Source: Pseudomonas putida (GTDB lineage Bacteria; Pseudomonadota; Gammaproteobacteria; Pseudomonadales; Pseudomonadaceae). Taken from it: DNA of 49,947 nucleotides. Of the stretch, positions 1-6,908 are shown one piece after another. Within the stretch, counting starts at the first letter, position 1; the number at the start of each line of letters is the position of its first letter. Made by a program: the position numbers and the translations under genes. Under the pieces are notes generated by a model. The model was not told where the DNA came from, ran no database searches, and saw only the letters and a program-made list of their open reading frames with translations. Where the stretch lies: positions 1 through 49,947 of the forward strand of contig NZ_JANHLK010000036.1 in the NCBI RefSeq assembly GCF_028682635.1, written 5' to 3'.

Positions 1-390
1 ATACATGGCCAGGCCCTTGGCGTCGAGTTCGTTGAAGTGTTCCCAGCTCGCCCAGTGCGGTACCAGATTGGAGTTGGCGATCAGTACGCGCGGGGCGTTG
101 GCGTGGGTCTTGAACACGCCGACCGGCTTGCCGGATTGCACCAGCAGGGTCTCGTCGTCGTTCAGGTGGGTCAGGCTCTCGACGATCTTGTCGTAGCACT
201 CCCAGTTACGTGCCGCACGACCGATACCACCGTAAACCACCAGTTCTTTAGGGTTCTCGGCGACTTGCGGGTCGAGGTTGTTCATCAGCATGCGCAGCGG
301 CGCTTCGGTCAGCCAGCTCTTGGCGGTCAGCTTGTTACCGCGGGCAGCGCGGATTTCAACATCACGCAGGCGTGTGTTCTTAGTGGTCAT
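1..390 (-). CDS. hutU: urocanate hydratase (urocanase), N-terminal 130 residues; runs off the window
   Basis: Urocanase converts urocanate to imidazolonepropionate, the second step of histidine breakdown, in the cytosol with tightly bound NAD+. The frame read from 390 down to 1 has no stop. It carries the typical opening of the family: an RDVEIRAARGN stretch, then LTAKSWLTEAPLRML, VVYGGIGRAARNWE and LLVQSGKPVGVFKTH. The ATG at 388-390 follows a GAGGAGAA ribosome site. The C-terminal part, about 430 residues in this family, lies outside the window. Its promoter region (sigma-54 plus HutC operator) is at 464-495. hutC lies upstream on the same strand but is separated by a hairpin, so hutU is probably expressed from its own promoter. 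Identification is very secure. Confidence 0.97.
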   Translation of the reverse strand, partial: MTTKNTRLRDVEIRAARGNKLTAKSWLTEAPLRMLMNNLDPQVAENPKELVVYGGIGRAARNWECYDKIVESLTHLNDDETLLVQSGKPVGVFKTHANAPRVLIANSNLVPHWASWEHFNELDAKGLAMY

Positions 391-463
391 GGCGTTCTCC
401 TCATTCAGCGGTCAGTGGCGTGGCATCGGCAAACAAGGATGTACATGTATGCTTATACCAACC

Positions 464-473
464 TGTATGTACA
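464..473. promoter_or_regulatory. HutC operator TGTA-N2-TACA at the hutU promoter
   Basis: TGTATGTACA is a TGTA-N2-TACA dyad, the form known for HutC operators in Pseudomonas hut promoters. It sits 12 to 20 bases downstream of the -12 element of the sigma-54 promoter, so it covers the expected start of transcription. A bound repressor would block initiation until urocanate is present. A second, related stretch (TACATGTA, 442-449) lies further downstream and could be a weaker site. Confidence 0.8.
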
Positions 474-479
474 AGTGAA

Positions 480-495
480 TGCAAGTGAAGGGCCA
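480..495 (-). promoter_or_regulatory. sigma-54 promoter (-24/-12) of hutU
   Basis: Read on the minus strand the bases are TGGCCC-TTCAC-TTGCA, against the consensus TGGCAC-N5-TTGCA. The GG and GC dinucleotides are exactly ten bases apart. Transcription would start near 469, giving a leader of about 80 bases before hutU. Sigma-54 control of hutU by CbrB or NtrC is known in P. fluorescens; I could not fix the activator site in the roughly 150 bases upstream. Confidence 0.8.
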
Positions 496-747
496 AAATC
501 CGATCTGGCGGCCGCAGAAAAATTCTAGAAAGGTGATAAATCGATTTGAATCAGATACTTATCAAAACAGAGAAAACTTGACTAACGCAGAGCTTGATCA
601 AATTTCTGTTGCAACTTTGAAAAAGTTTGCTGCGATGGTGAGCATCTCGTAACACTTTTGTGCGAAAGGAAACGCTGGAATGTCACTTTTTTGCCACATT
701 TGGCCTTGGCAGTAACAGCCCTGCAGAGTGTCTGCAACAACAGCCTT

Positions 748-775
748 GTCGAGCGGCAAGCGGGGGCCGCTCGAC
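748..775 (-). terminator. hairpin after hutC
   Basis: A perfect 10-bp stem (GTCGAGCGGC at 748-757 with GCCGCTCGAC at 766-775) and an 8-base loop begins 7 bases after the hutC stop codon. There is no run of T on the minus strand, so it may stabilise the 3' end or act with Rho instead of being a classical intrinsic terminator. Confidence 0.6.
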
Positions 776-782
776 GGGTAAA

Positions 783-1535
783 TCAGTTGCCGAACTTGCC
801 TTCCAGGCGATAACGCGAACCGGGATACACCAGCCGCGCACAACCGACCTGGCCTTTGGCAGCCCAGGTACGGCGGCGAATCAACAGGCACGGCTCATAC
901 CGTTTGATTTGCAACAGCTTGCACTCCGCGGATTTGGCATGGATCGACTCGACCACATGTTCGCCTTCGGTCAGCGGGGCCAACTGGATCAGGTAGGCGT
1001 AGGGCGTGACCTGGGTGAAGTCCTGCTGCAAATAAGCGGGTGCGACCTCGGCATTGACGAAGCGTTCTTCGATCTGCACCGGCACACCGTTCTCGTGGTG
1101 CACCACCACCGAATGGAACAGGCGCTTGACCCCCTCCAGGGGGAAGGGCATGGAAGCGCGGGCCCGCTCCGGCATCTCCTCGAGCACGATCACTTCGCAG
1201 CGGTGCTCGTGACCCCGGGCCTCGATTTCTTCGGCGATGTTGTGGATCTCGAAAAGCGCAGCATGCCCCTTGGGCTCCGCCACGAAGGTGCCAACCCCTT
1301 GCATGCGCACCAGCGCGCCTTCAATGGTCAGCTCGCGCAAGGCGCGGTTGATGGTCATGCGACTGACCCCCAGCAAATTCAGCAATTCGCTTTCAGACGG
1401 CACCTTGGAATTGGGCAGCCAGGCACCGGAGCGAATCTTCTGCATGATGATCTGCTTGACCCGCGCATACAGGGGGGAGGGACTCTCAAGAGAAAAGGAC
1501 TCGAGAGACGCATTGTCCTCAATAGATTTGGTCAC
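783..1535 (-). CDS. hutC: histidine utilisation repressor, GntR/HutC family
   Basis: HutC represses the hut genes and is released by urocanate. The 250-residue protein has a GntR winged helix at about 20-88 (SPLYARVKQIIM... VPSESELLNLLGVSRMTINRALREL) followed by a UTRA ligand-binding domain at about 100-240, the normal length and order. Translation starts at a GTG (1533-1535) with AGGA seven bases upstream; no ATG is nearby. It lies upstream of hutU on the same strand, and the hutU operator at 464-473 is its expected target. hutD, which I recall next to hutC in other fluorescent pseudomonads, is not between hutC and hutU here. Identification is secure. Confidence 0.95.
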   Translation of the reverse strand: MTKSIEDNASLESFSLESPSPLYARVKQIIMQKIRSGAWLPNSKVPSESELLNLLGVSRMTINRALRELTIEGALVRMQGVGTFVAEPKGHAALFEIHNIAEEIEARGHEHRCEVIVLEEMPERARASMPFPLEGVKRLFHSVVVHHENGVPVQIEERFVNAEVAPAYLQQDFTQVTPYAYLIQLAPLTEGEHVVESIHAKSAECKLLQIKRYEPCLLIRRRTWAAKGQVGCARLVYPGSRYRLEGKFGN

Positions 1536-1895
1536 GTTTATTCCTGAATTGAAAAAATTACCCCGACAAGCTTGCCGAGCAGTTTACCGAGCTACGGCAG
1601 CTACGCCTATGCGTAAACAAGGCGCCCGGAAAATCATCCGCGATGGCCGGCTGCGCAGGATCGACTAAGGGAAAACTTTAGCCGCGTTGGAGATTTCCCC
1701 CCTTCGGATGCTGTTCGTCTTGATACCGGCGCGGCGTCTACTCGCTTACCTTGCGTACACCTGAGGCGTGCCGTCGTAGTGGATTGTTCCATCGGGCTCG
1801 CCTGGCGCCATAACAACAAGAAAGCGTTTTGTTCTTCGTTTGACACTGCTCCTATAAATACAGTGCCCAGGCACATACAGATGTGGAGATGTTGG
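1536..1895. other. 360-base divergent region between hutC and the porin gene
   Basis: It must hold the hutC promoter (minus) and the porin promoter (plus). I see no HutC-type TGTA-N2-TACA dyad and no sigma-54 motif. A TTGACA at 1840-1845 and a TATAAA at 1853-1858 are present but only 7 bases apart, too close to act as one sigma-70 promoter. CACTG (1844-1848) and CAGTG (1861-1865) form a short inverted pair around the AT-rich stretch. AACAACAA (1812-1819) matches a Crc/Hfq CA motif, but it lies more than 75 bases before the porin start. Confidence 0.4.
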
Positions 1896-3140
1896 ATGTA
1901 TCAGGTAAAGCAGTCTTGCCGTGGGCTCGGTATTGCCAGCGTGTTGGGGATGATCTGTTCGCCGTCCCATGCAGATCTCATCGATGACAGTCACTTCAAG
2001 GTGGACACCCGCAACTTCTACTTGCATCGCAACTACACCAACACCGATGCACCGGTTTCCGAAGTCCACAGTTGGTCCCAGGGTTTCGATGCGCAATTTA
2101 CTTCCGGGTATACCGACACGGCCTTGGCCATCGGCCTCGATGTGGATGCGCAATACGCCGTGCGCCTGGACTCGTCGGGCAACGACGGTTCATTGCCCTA
2201 TAGCGTGAGCGAGCAGCAGACGGCCGATGACTACAGTCGCGCCGGTGCCACCTTCAAGATGCGCTACAGCAAGACCGAGTTGAAAGTCGGTGACCTTCGC
2301 CCGCAATTGCCGGTGGCATTCGATGACACCAGTCGGCAGCTGGATACCATCTACCAAGGGGCGGTGGTCGAGTCCAAGGAGGTCGATGGGTTGACGCTGA
2401 CCGGTGGCCGTTTCTGGTCTGCGGTGACCCGGGAGTCTTCCAACCACGAGAAGCTCTACAAGTTTGGTTCCACCGATAACCTGGACAGTGACGGCCTGGA
2501 TTTTGGCGGCGTTACTTACGACATCAGTAAAAACCTGCAAGCCAGTTATTTCTACGGCGTGTTGCACGACATTTATCAGCAGCACTATTTCGGCCTGATG
2601 CATATGGCCGACTTGGGTAATGGCTACAAACTCAAGACCGACCTGCGCTACTTCAATAACAATGAAGACGGCAGTGCCTTGAACGGTGAAATCGACAACC
2701 GTTCCTACGGTGCCTTGTTCTCCCTGCTCAAGGGCGCGCACATGTTTGGCCTCAGTTACCAGCGCATGCTCGGTGACAGCGTGTTCCCGACCATGAACGG
2801 CTATATCCCGCAACCTTACCTGGTGCACTGGTCGTCCCTGGGGTTTGTCCGCCCGGATGAAAAATCCTGGGGCGCACGCTACAGCTACGACTTTGCCGGG
2901 ATGGGAATGCCTGGGCTGAAGTTCTATACCCGCTACATCAAGGGCACGAACTGGGACCGTGGCGGCAACCTCAGCGACAACCAGGAAAGCGAACGTTTCC
3001 TGGGGCTCAGCTACGTGGTGCAGAGCGGGGCGCTGGCAGGCCTCGGGCTGGACCTGCGCAACATCGATGTGAAACAGAAGTACGGCTACGACTACAACGA
3101 GTTCCGTGTCGCCACGACCTACACCTGGAAGTTCTGGTAA
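1896..3140 (+). CDS. OprD-family outer-membrane porin
   Basis: This is a substrate-specific uptake channel of the outer membrane. The 414-residue product starts with a Sec signal peptide (basic start, hydrophobic core, SPSHA then cleavage before DLIDDSHF). It continues with DTRNFYLHRNYT, WSQGFDAQFTSGYTD, and RAGATFKMRYSKTELKVGD, all typical of OprD porins, and ends with the aromatic TYTWKFW of a beta-barrel. ATG 1896 is chosen because GGAG lies seven bases upstream; an in-frame ATG at 1881 would add MWRCW. Length and C-terminus are normal. It is followed by an MFS carrier, so the pair could move one substrate across both membranes. The substrate cannot be told from sequence; opine-like or organic acid compounds fit the neighbours. 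Confidence 0.93.
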   Translation: MYQVKQSCRGLGIASVLGMICSPSHADLIDDSHFKVDTRNFYLHRNYTNTDAPVSEVHSWSQGFDAQFTSGYTDTALAIGLDVDAQYAVRLDSSGNDGSLPYSVSEQQTADDYSRAGATFKMRYSKTELKVGDLRPQLPVAFDDTSRQLDTIYQGAVVESKEVDGLTLTGGRFWSAVTRESSNHEKLYKFGSTDNLDSDGLDFGGVTYDISKNLQASYFYGVLHDIYQQHYFGLMHMADLGNGYKLKTDLRYFNNNEDGSALNGEIDNRSYGALFSLLKGAHMFGLSYQRMLGDSVFPTMNGYIPQPYLVHWSSLGFVRPDEKSWGARYSYDFAGMGMPGLKFYTRYIKGTNWDRGGNLSDNQESERFLGLSYVVQSGALAGLGLDLRNIDVKQKYGYDYNEFRVATTYTWKFW

Positions 3141-3156
3141 GCGTGCCTACCCCCAT

Positions 3157-3164
3157 AACAATAA
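3157..3164 (+). promoter_or_regulatory. CA motif (Hfq/Crc target) next to the leader ORF ribosome site
   Basis: AACAATAA fits the AAnAAnAA pattern bound by Hfq with Crc. It touches the GAGG ribosome site (3165-3168) of the leader ORF. A protein bound here would block translation of the leader and, through coupling, of the MFS gene. Confidence 0.55.
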
Positions 3165-3175
3165 GAGGCCTGACC

Positions 3176-3262
3176 ATGTTCGAACCCATTGTCCTTTGCA
3201 TCTGCCCCGCAACTATCCAGTCGGTGCGCCCCGCACCGTCACCCGGCGCGCTGCGCCCATGA
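3176..3262 (+). CDS. 28-residue leader ORF overlapping the region ahead of the MFS transporter
   Basis: ATG 3176 is seven bases after GAGG, better spaced than many real genes here. The frame codes a proline-rich 28-residue peptide (MFEPIVLCICPATIQS at the start) and stops with TGA inside an ATGA at 3259-3262. That ATG is in frame with the MFS gene, and the better MFS start (GTG 3289, with AGGAG) is 27 bases further on. The layout suggests translational coupling, or a regulatory leader peptide. It resembles no protein I know, and it may only be a remnant. Confidence 0.4.
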   Translation: MFEPIVLCICPATIQSVRPAPSPGALRP

Positions 3263-3288
3263 GCGGATTCCAGAAGGAGCAAACACTA

Positions 3289-4650
3289 GTGAATATCCAG
3301 GTCGATAATGCGGTCCTGCAACAACAGAAAAAGAAAACCTATATCTACGAGTGGTACGTGGTCGGCCTGTGCATGATCGCCTACATCTTTTCATTCGTGG
3401 ATCGGCAGATCCTGGCGCTGATGATCGAGCCGATCAAGGCCGACCTGCAGATCAGCGACACCCAGTTCAGCCTGCTGCACGGGCTGGCCTTTTCTTTGTT
3501 CTACGCCTTCATGGGCATGCCCATCGCCTACCTGGCCGATCGCTTCTCCAGGCCGAAGATCATTGCCGTCGGGGTGGTGTTCTGGAGCCTGGCGACGGCC
3601 GCCTGCGGCCTGAGCAAAAACTTCCTGCACATGTTCCTCGCGCGCATTGGCGTCGGCGTCGGCGAAGCGGCGCTGTCGCCCTCGGCTTACTCGATGTTCA
3701 GCGACATGTTCCCCAAGGAGAAACTCGGACGCGCCGTCGGCATCTACTCGATCGGCTCGTTCGTCGGTGGTGGCCTGGCCTTCCTGGTGGGCGGCTATGT
3801 GATCGCCATGCTCAAGGACATGAACACCATCGAGGTGGCTTTTCTCGGTGCGATGAAGGCCTGGCAACTGGCGTTCTTCATCGTCGGTCTGCCTGGCATC
3901 GTGGTCGGCCTGCTGATCTGGCTCACCGTGCGCGACCCTGCGCGCAAGGGCCTGCAGGTCGATGCGCAGGGTAGGGCCAAGAAGGTTGGAATGAGCGATG
4001 GCCTGCGCTTTCTCGGGCGCCACCGTGCCACCTTCACCTGCCATTACCTGGGCTTTTCGTTCTACGCCATGGTGCTGTTCTGCATGATGAGCTGGAGCCC
4101 GGCGCTGTACATCCGCAAGTTCGGCCTGACCCCGATGGAAGCGGGCTACATGCTCGGCACCGTGCTGTTGCTGGCCAACACCGCCGGGGTGCTGTTCGGT
4201 GGCTGGCTCACCGATTACCAGGCCAAGAAAGGTCACCAGGATGCCGCGATGCGCACCGGCGTGATCGGCGCCCTGGGCATGGCGGTGCCGGCCGTGCTGT
4301 TTCCGCAAGTCGATCAACTGTGGCTGTCGGTGACGCTATTGGTGCCGGCGATGTTCTTCGCCTCGTTCCCGATGCCGGCTTCAACGGCGGCGATGCAGAT
4401 CCTCGCGCCGAACCAGGTGCGCGCACAGGTCTCGGCGGTGTTCCTGCTGATCAGCAATCTGCTGGGGTTGGGCCTGGGCACAACGCTGGTGGCGCTGTTG
4501 ACCGATCGCTACTTCGGATCGCCAGCAGCAGTGGGCTCTTCGATGTCGCTGGTGATCGCCGGTGCATCGGCGTTGACCGTGCTTTTGCTGTGGCGCGGTT
4601 GCCGGCGTTTCCGCGAAAGTTATGCCCGGGAGTACCCGACCCACGCATGA
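3289..4650 (+). CDS. MFS transporter (spinster-like family)
   Basis: A cytoplasmic-membrane carrier of 453 residues with about 12 membrane spans. The first is preceded by a charged tail ending in QQQKKKTYIYEWYV. Motifs are the MFS loop 2-3 signature (GMPIAYLADRFSRPKII), GVGEAALSPSAYSMFSD in helix 4-5, and a shorter repeat (GGWLTDYQAKKG) in the second half. GTG 3289 is chosen as the start since AGGAG (3275-3279) lies nine bases upstream; ATG 3259 in the same frame has no ribosome site but overlaps the leader ORF stop. It lies between an OprD porin and an AraC regulator, so it probably carries the inducer of this cluster. The substrate is unknown. Confidence 0.9.
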   Translation: MNIQVDNAVLQQQKKKTYIYEWYVVGLCMIAYIFSFVDRQILALMIEPIKADLQISDTQFSLLHGLAFSLFYAFMGMPIAYLADRFSRPKIIAVGVVFWSLATAACGLSKNFLHMFLARIGVGVGEAALSPSAYSMFSDMFPKEKLGRAVGIYSIGSFVGGGLAFLVGGYVIAMLKDMNTIEVAFLGAMKAWQLAFFIVGLPGIVVGLLIWLTVRDPARKGLQVDAQGRAKKVGMSDGLRFLGRHRATFTCHYLGFSFYAMVLFCMMSWSPALYIRKFGLTPMEAGYMLGTVLLLANTAGVLFGGWLTDYQAKKGHQDAAMRTGVIGALGMAVPAVLFPQVDQLWLSVTLLVPAMFFASFPMPASTAAMQILAPNQVRAQVSAVFLLISNLLGLGLGTTLVALLTDRYFGSPAAVGSSMSLVIAGASALTVLLLWRGCRRFRESYAREYPTHA

Positions 4651-4670
4651 CATGAATATGTCGGTGCAAC

Positions 4671-4700
4671 GACCCCGCTGCGTTTAGACGGCGCGGGGTC
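4671..4700. terminator. hairpin between the MFS and AraC genes
   Basis: An 8-bp perfect stem (GACCCCGC at 4671-4678 with GCGGGGTC at 4693-4700) surrounds a 14-base loop. No T run follows. It could slow or partly stop transcription before the regulator gene. Confidence 0.35.
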
Positions 4701-4728
4701 GATCCGCTTCAGGTCAGGAGAGTCTCTG

Positions 4729-5703
4729 ATGTTGAATGACGTACACCTGCTGGAACGGCACAGCCTGCTCTGCTCGGCCGACTGCCGCGAGATCCAGGAC
4801 AAGGTCAGCCACTACCTGTGCCCGCACAGTTTCAACGTGCTGCGTGACGAGCCGATTCATACCCGGCTCAACGGCGTGTTCTTCGGCACTTCGGCGCTGC
4901 TCGACTTGCGCTATGGCGCGCCGGTGGAGATCACCATCGGCGACATTGCCGATCAGTACCTGTTTCGCATCACCTTGCAGGGGCATTGCCAGGTGGCCCA
5001 CGGGCGGCGCAGCGCGGCGATGCAGTCGGGCTGCCTGAGCGTGTCCTCGCCGTACGCGCAAAGCCGCATCGTCACCGATGGCGAGTGCCGCAACCTGATC
5101 CTGCGCGTCGACCGTGATGCCCTGCAGACGCAATTGCAACATCTGCTCGGCCGCAGCCTGCGGCAATCGGTGATCTTCGATGTCAGTGTCGATCATCTGG
5201 GCGCCGGCGTCGTCAGCCTCTATCACACCCTGGACTACATCTGCCGGCTGTACGGCAGCGGCGTGGACGGCTCGCGCCTCGCCAGCGGCCTGTCCGACTA
5301 CCTGATGCAACTGCTACTCACCCAGTTGCCGCATAACTACTCCGCAGATCTGTTGCACGATTCCCGCGCGCCACTGCCGCACCACGTGAAAAAGGCCCGT
5401 GACTACATCGAGGAACACCTTGACCAACCAATCAGCCTGGCGACCCTGAGCGAGCTGTGTGGGGTTTCGGTGCGCACCTTGCAGAACGGCTTCAGGCAGT
5501 TTCTCCAGCAGGCACCGGTGGAGTACATCCGAGACCGTCGCCTGGCGCTGGTCCACGAGTCGCTGCAGCGGGGCAACGCCTTTGAGACCGTCACCGATAT
5601 CCTCTTGCGCCACGGCATCAACAGCTTCGGGCATTTTTCCAGTGCCTATCGGCAACGTTATGGCTGCCTGCCGTCGGACACCCTGCGACGACAGAAGCAT
5701 TGA
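4729..5703 (+). CDS. AraC-family transcriptional regulator
   Basis: A 324-residue regulator. The N-terminal part (about 20-200) looks like the AraC_binding_2 type ligand domain seen in FeaR/XylS-like proteins. The C-terminal part (about 222-322) has two helix-turn-helix units, including LATLSELCGVSVRTLQNGFRQF and a second with FGHFSSAYRQRYG. ATG 4729 follows CAGGAGAG. It stands 78 bases after the MFS gene and 95 bases before the two oxidoreductase genes. Directly repeated sites at 5709-5740 in that gap fit an activator binding there. It is therefore probably the local substrate-responsive activator. The ligand is unknown. Confidence 0.92.
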   Translation: MLNDVHLLERHSLLCSADCREIQDKVSHYLCPHSFNVLRDEPIHTRLNGVFFGTSALLDLRYGAPVEITIGDIADQYLFRITLQGHCQVAHGRRSAAMQSGCLSVSSPYAQSRIVTDGECRNLILRVDRDALQTQLQHLLGRSLRQSVIFDVSVDHLGAGVVSLYHTLDYICRLYGSGVDGSRLASGLSDYLMQLLLTQLPHNYSADLLHDSRAPLPHHVKKARDYIEEHLDQPISLATLSELCGVSVRTLQNGFRQFLQQAPVEYIRDRRLALVHESLQRGNAFETVTDILLRHGINSFGHFSSAYRQRYGCLPSDTLRRQKH

Positions 5704-5708
5704 GACTT

Positions 5709-5740
5709 CTGCGCAATCCGTGAGTCGGCTGCGCATTCGG
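5709..5740 (+). promoter_or_regulatory. two direct repeats, likely operator of the AraC regulator
   Basis: CTGCGCAATCCG (5709-5720) and CTGCGCATTCGG (5729-5740) are 20 bases apart, two turns of the helix. The second continues into GGATAAG, as in many XylS/FeaR-type half sites. They lie directly after the regulator stop codon and about 60-90 bases before the dehydrogenase start, where an activator would sit. Confidence 0.65.
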
Positions 5741-5760
5741 ATAAGCCTGGGGCGGCAGCG

Positions 5761-5775
5761 CTCGATAGCATCGAG
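5761..5775. repeat. 15-base perfect palindrome before the opine dehydrogenase gene
   Basis: CTCGAT-AGC-ATCGAG. It includes TAGCAT, a possible -10 element, and lies ten bases before the AGAGGAG ribosome site. It could be a second operator or a small 5' hairpin. Confidence 0.35.
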
Positions 5776-5798
5776 TCTCTTACCAGAGGAGTGACTCG

Positions 5799-6908
5799 AT
5801 GAATATTACCGTGCTGGGTGGTGGACACGGCTGTTATGCCGCTGCTGTCGAAATGGCTGAGAAAGGGTATCAGACCCGCCTGTGGCGTCGCGACTCGGCG
5901 GCGCTCAAGGAGCTGCTGGCGATCGGCAGCCTGACCATCAAGGACTACCGGGGCACTCGTCAGCTCTCGGTCGGTAAACCCGAGGACAAGCTGGCGCTGA
6001 CCGACGACCTGGCTGAAGCCCTGGCCGACGCGCAACTGATCATCATCCCGCTGCCCTCGACGTCCCACGAAGACCTGGCCAAACAGGTGGCGCCGCACCT
6101 GCGCGACGGTCAGGTGGTGTTCCTGCCGCCGGGCACCTTCGGCAGCTACGTGTTCGCCAAGGCCATGGCCGGCGCGGGCAACCGCAGCAAAGTCGCTTTC
6201 GCCGAGACCGGCACGCTGCCGTACCTGGTGCGCAAGCATGGCGCCAGCGACCTGGTGATCAGTTGCTACGCCACCCGCCTGCCGACGGGCGTATTCCCCG
6301 GCAACCTGTCCGAACACGCCTTCGCCGTGCTGCGCGAGGCCTACCCGAGCGTCGAACCGATCGAAGACGCCCTGAGCGGTGCGCTGATGAACGCGGGCCC
6401 CATCATCCACCCGCCGCTGATCATGATGAATGCCGGTCCCCTGGAGCATTTCGAGGCCTGGGACATCCACAACGAAGGCACCCAACCATCGATTCGCCGC
6501 GTCACCAACCAGCTCGATGCCGAGCGCATGGCCGTGCGCGAAGCACTGACCTACGGCGCACCGCATTTTCCCCTGGCGGATCACTACAACCGCAGCGAAG
6601 GCGAGGCGTGGATGTACGGTCGCGGTGCCCATGGCAAGCTGACCGACAGCGGCGACTGGCGCGAAGACATCGACCTGCAAACACATCGCTACATGCTCGA
6701 AGACACCCGCCTGGGCCTGTCCTTCCTGGTGTCCGTCGGCCGCTGGGCCGGTGTGCCGACCCCGATTGCCCAAGGCCTGTTGAGCATTGCCTCGGTCGTC
6801 GCCGGGCGTGATCTCTACGCCGAGGGCCGCACCCTGGAGAACCTCGGCCTGGCCGGGTTGAGTCGAGCACAGATGAGCGAACTCCTGACCGAGGGCTGCA
6901 ACCGATGA
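5799..6908 (+). CDS. NAD(P)-dependent opine (octopine/nopaline) dehydrogenase family protein
   Basis: Family members join or split an amino acid and a 2-oxo acid using NAD(P)H. The 369-residue product has an N-terminal Rossmann fold (VLGGGHGCYAAA at about 4-15) and a C-terminal octopine-dehydrogenase domain. His204 in NAGPIIHPPL matches the family's catalytic histidine segment. ATG 5799 follows AGAGGAG with seven bases between. The gene overlaps the next by four bases (ATGA), so the two are translated together. Context with a porin, an MFS carrier and an AraC activator argues for breakdown of an imported compound instead of opine synthesis. The substrate is not known, and other hydroxy or secondary-amine substrates are possible. 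Confidence 0.85.
   Translation: MNITVLGGGHGCYAAAVEMAEKGYQTRLWRRDSAALKELLAIGSLTIKDYRGTRQLSVGKPEDKLALTDDLAEALADAQLIIIPLPSTSHEDLAKQVAPHLRDGQVVFLPPGTFGSYVFAKAMAGAGNRSKVAFAETGTLPYLVRKHGASDLVISCYATRLPTGVFPGNLSEHAFAVLREAYPSVEPIEDALSGALMNAGPIIHPPLIMMNAGPLEHFEAWDIHNEGTQPSIRRVTNQLDAERMAVREALTYGAPHFPLADHYNRSEGEAWMYGRGAHGKLTDSGDWREDIDLQTHRYMLEDTRLGLSFLVSVGRWAGVPTPIAQGLLSIASVVAGRDLYAEGRTLENLGLAGLSRAQMSELLTEGCNR

Noticed and set aside
607..654. CbrB binding site (TGTTGC ... GTAACA) upstream of hutU
   Set aside because: The half-sites are 36 bases apart, and I could not confirm the expected spacing. Left unassigned.
598..891. Minus-strand frame of 97 codons between hutU and hutC
   Set aside because: It overlaps the hutC 3' end and terminator hairpin, has no ribosome site and no recognisable protein features.
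1840..1858. TTGACA followed by TATAAA before the porin gene as a sigma-70 promoter
   Set aside because: The spacing is 7 bases, not 16-18, so they cannot form one promoter.
3106..3288. Long N-terminal extension of the MFS transporter
   Set aside because: The extra residues are Pro/Arg-rich, overlap the porin end and leader ORF, and the AGGAG-preceded GTG at 3289 gives a normal length.
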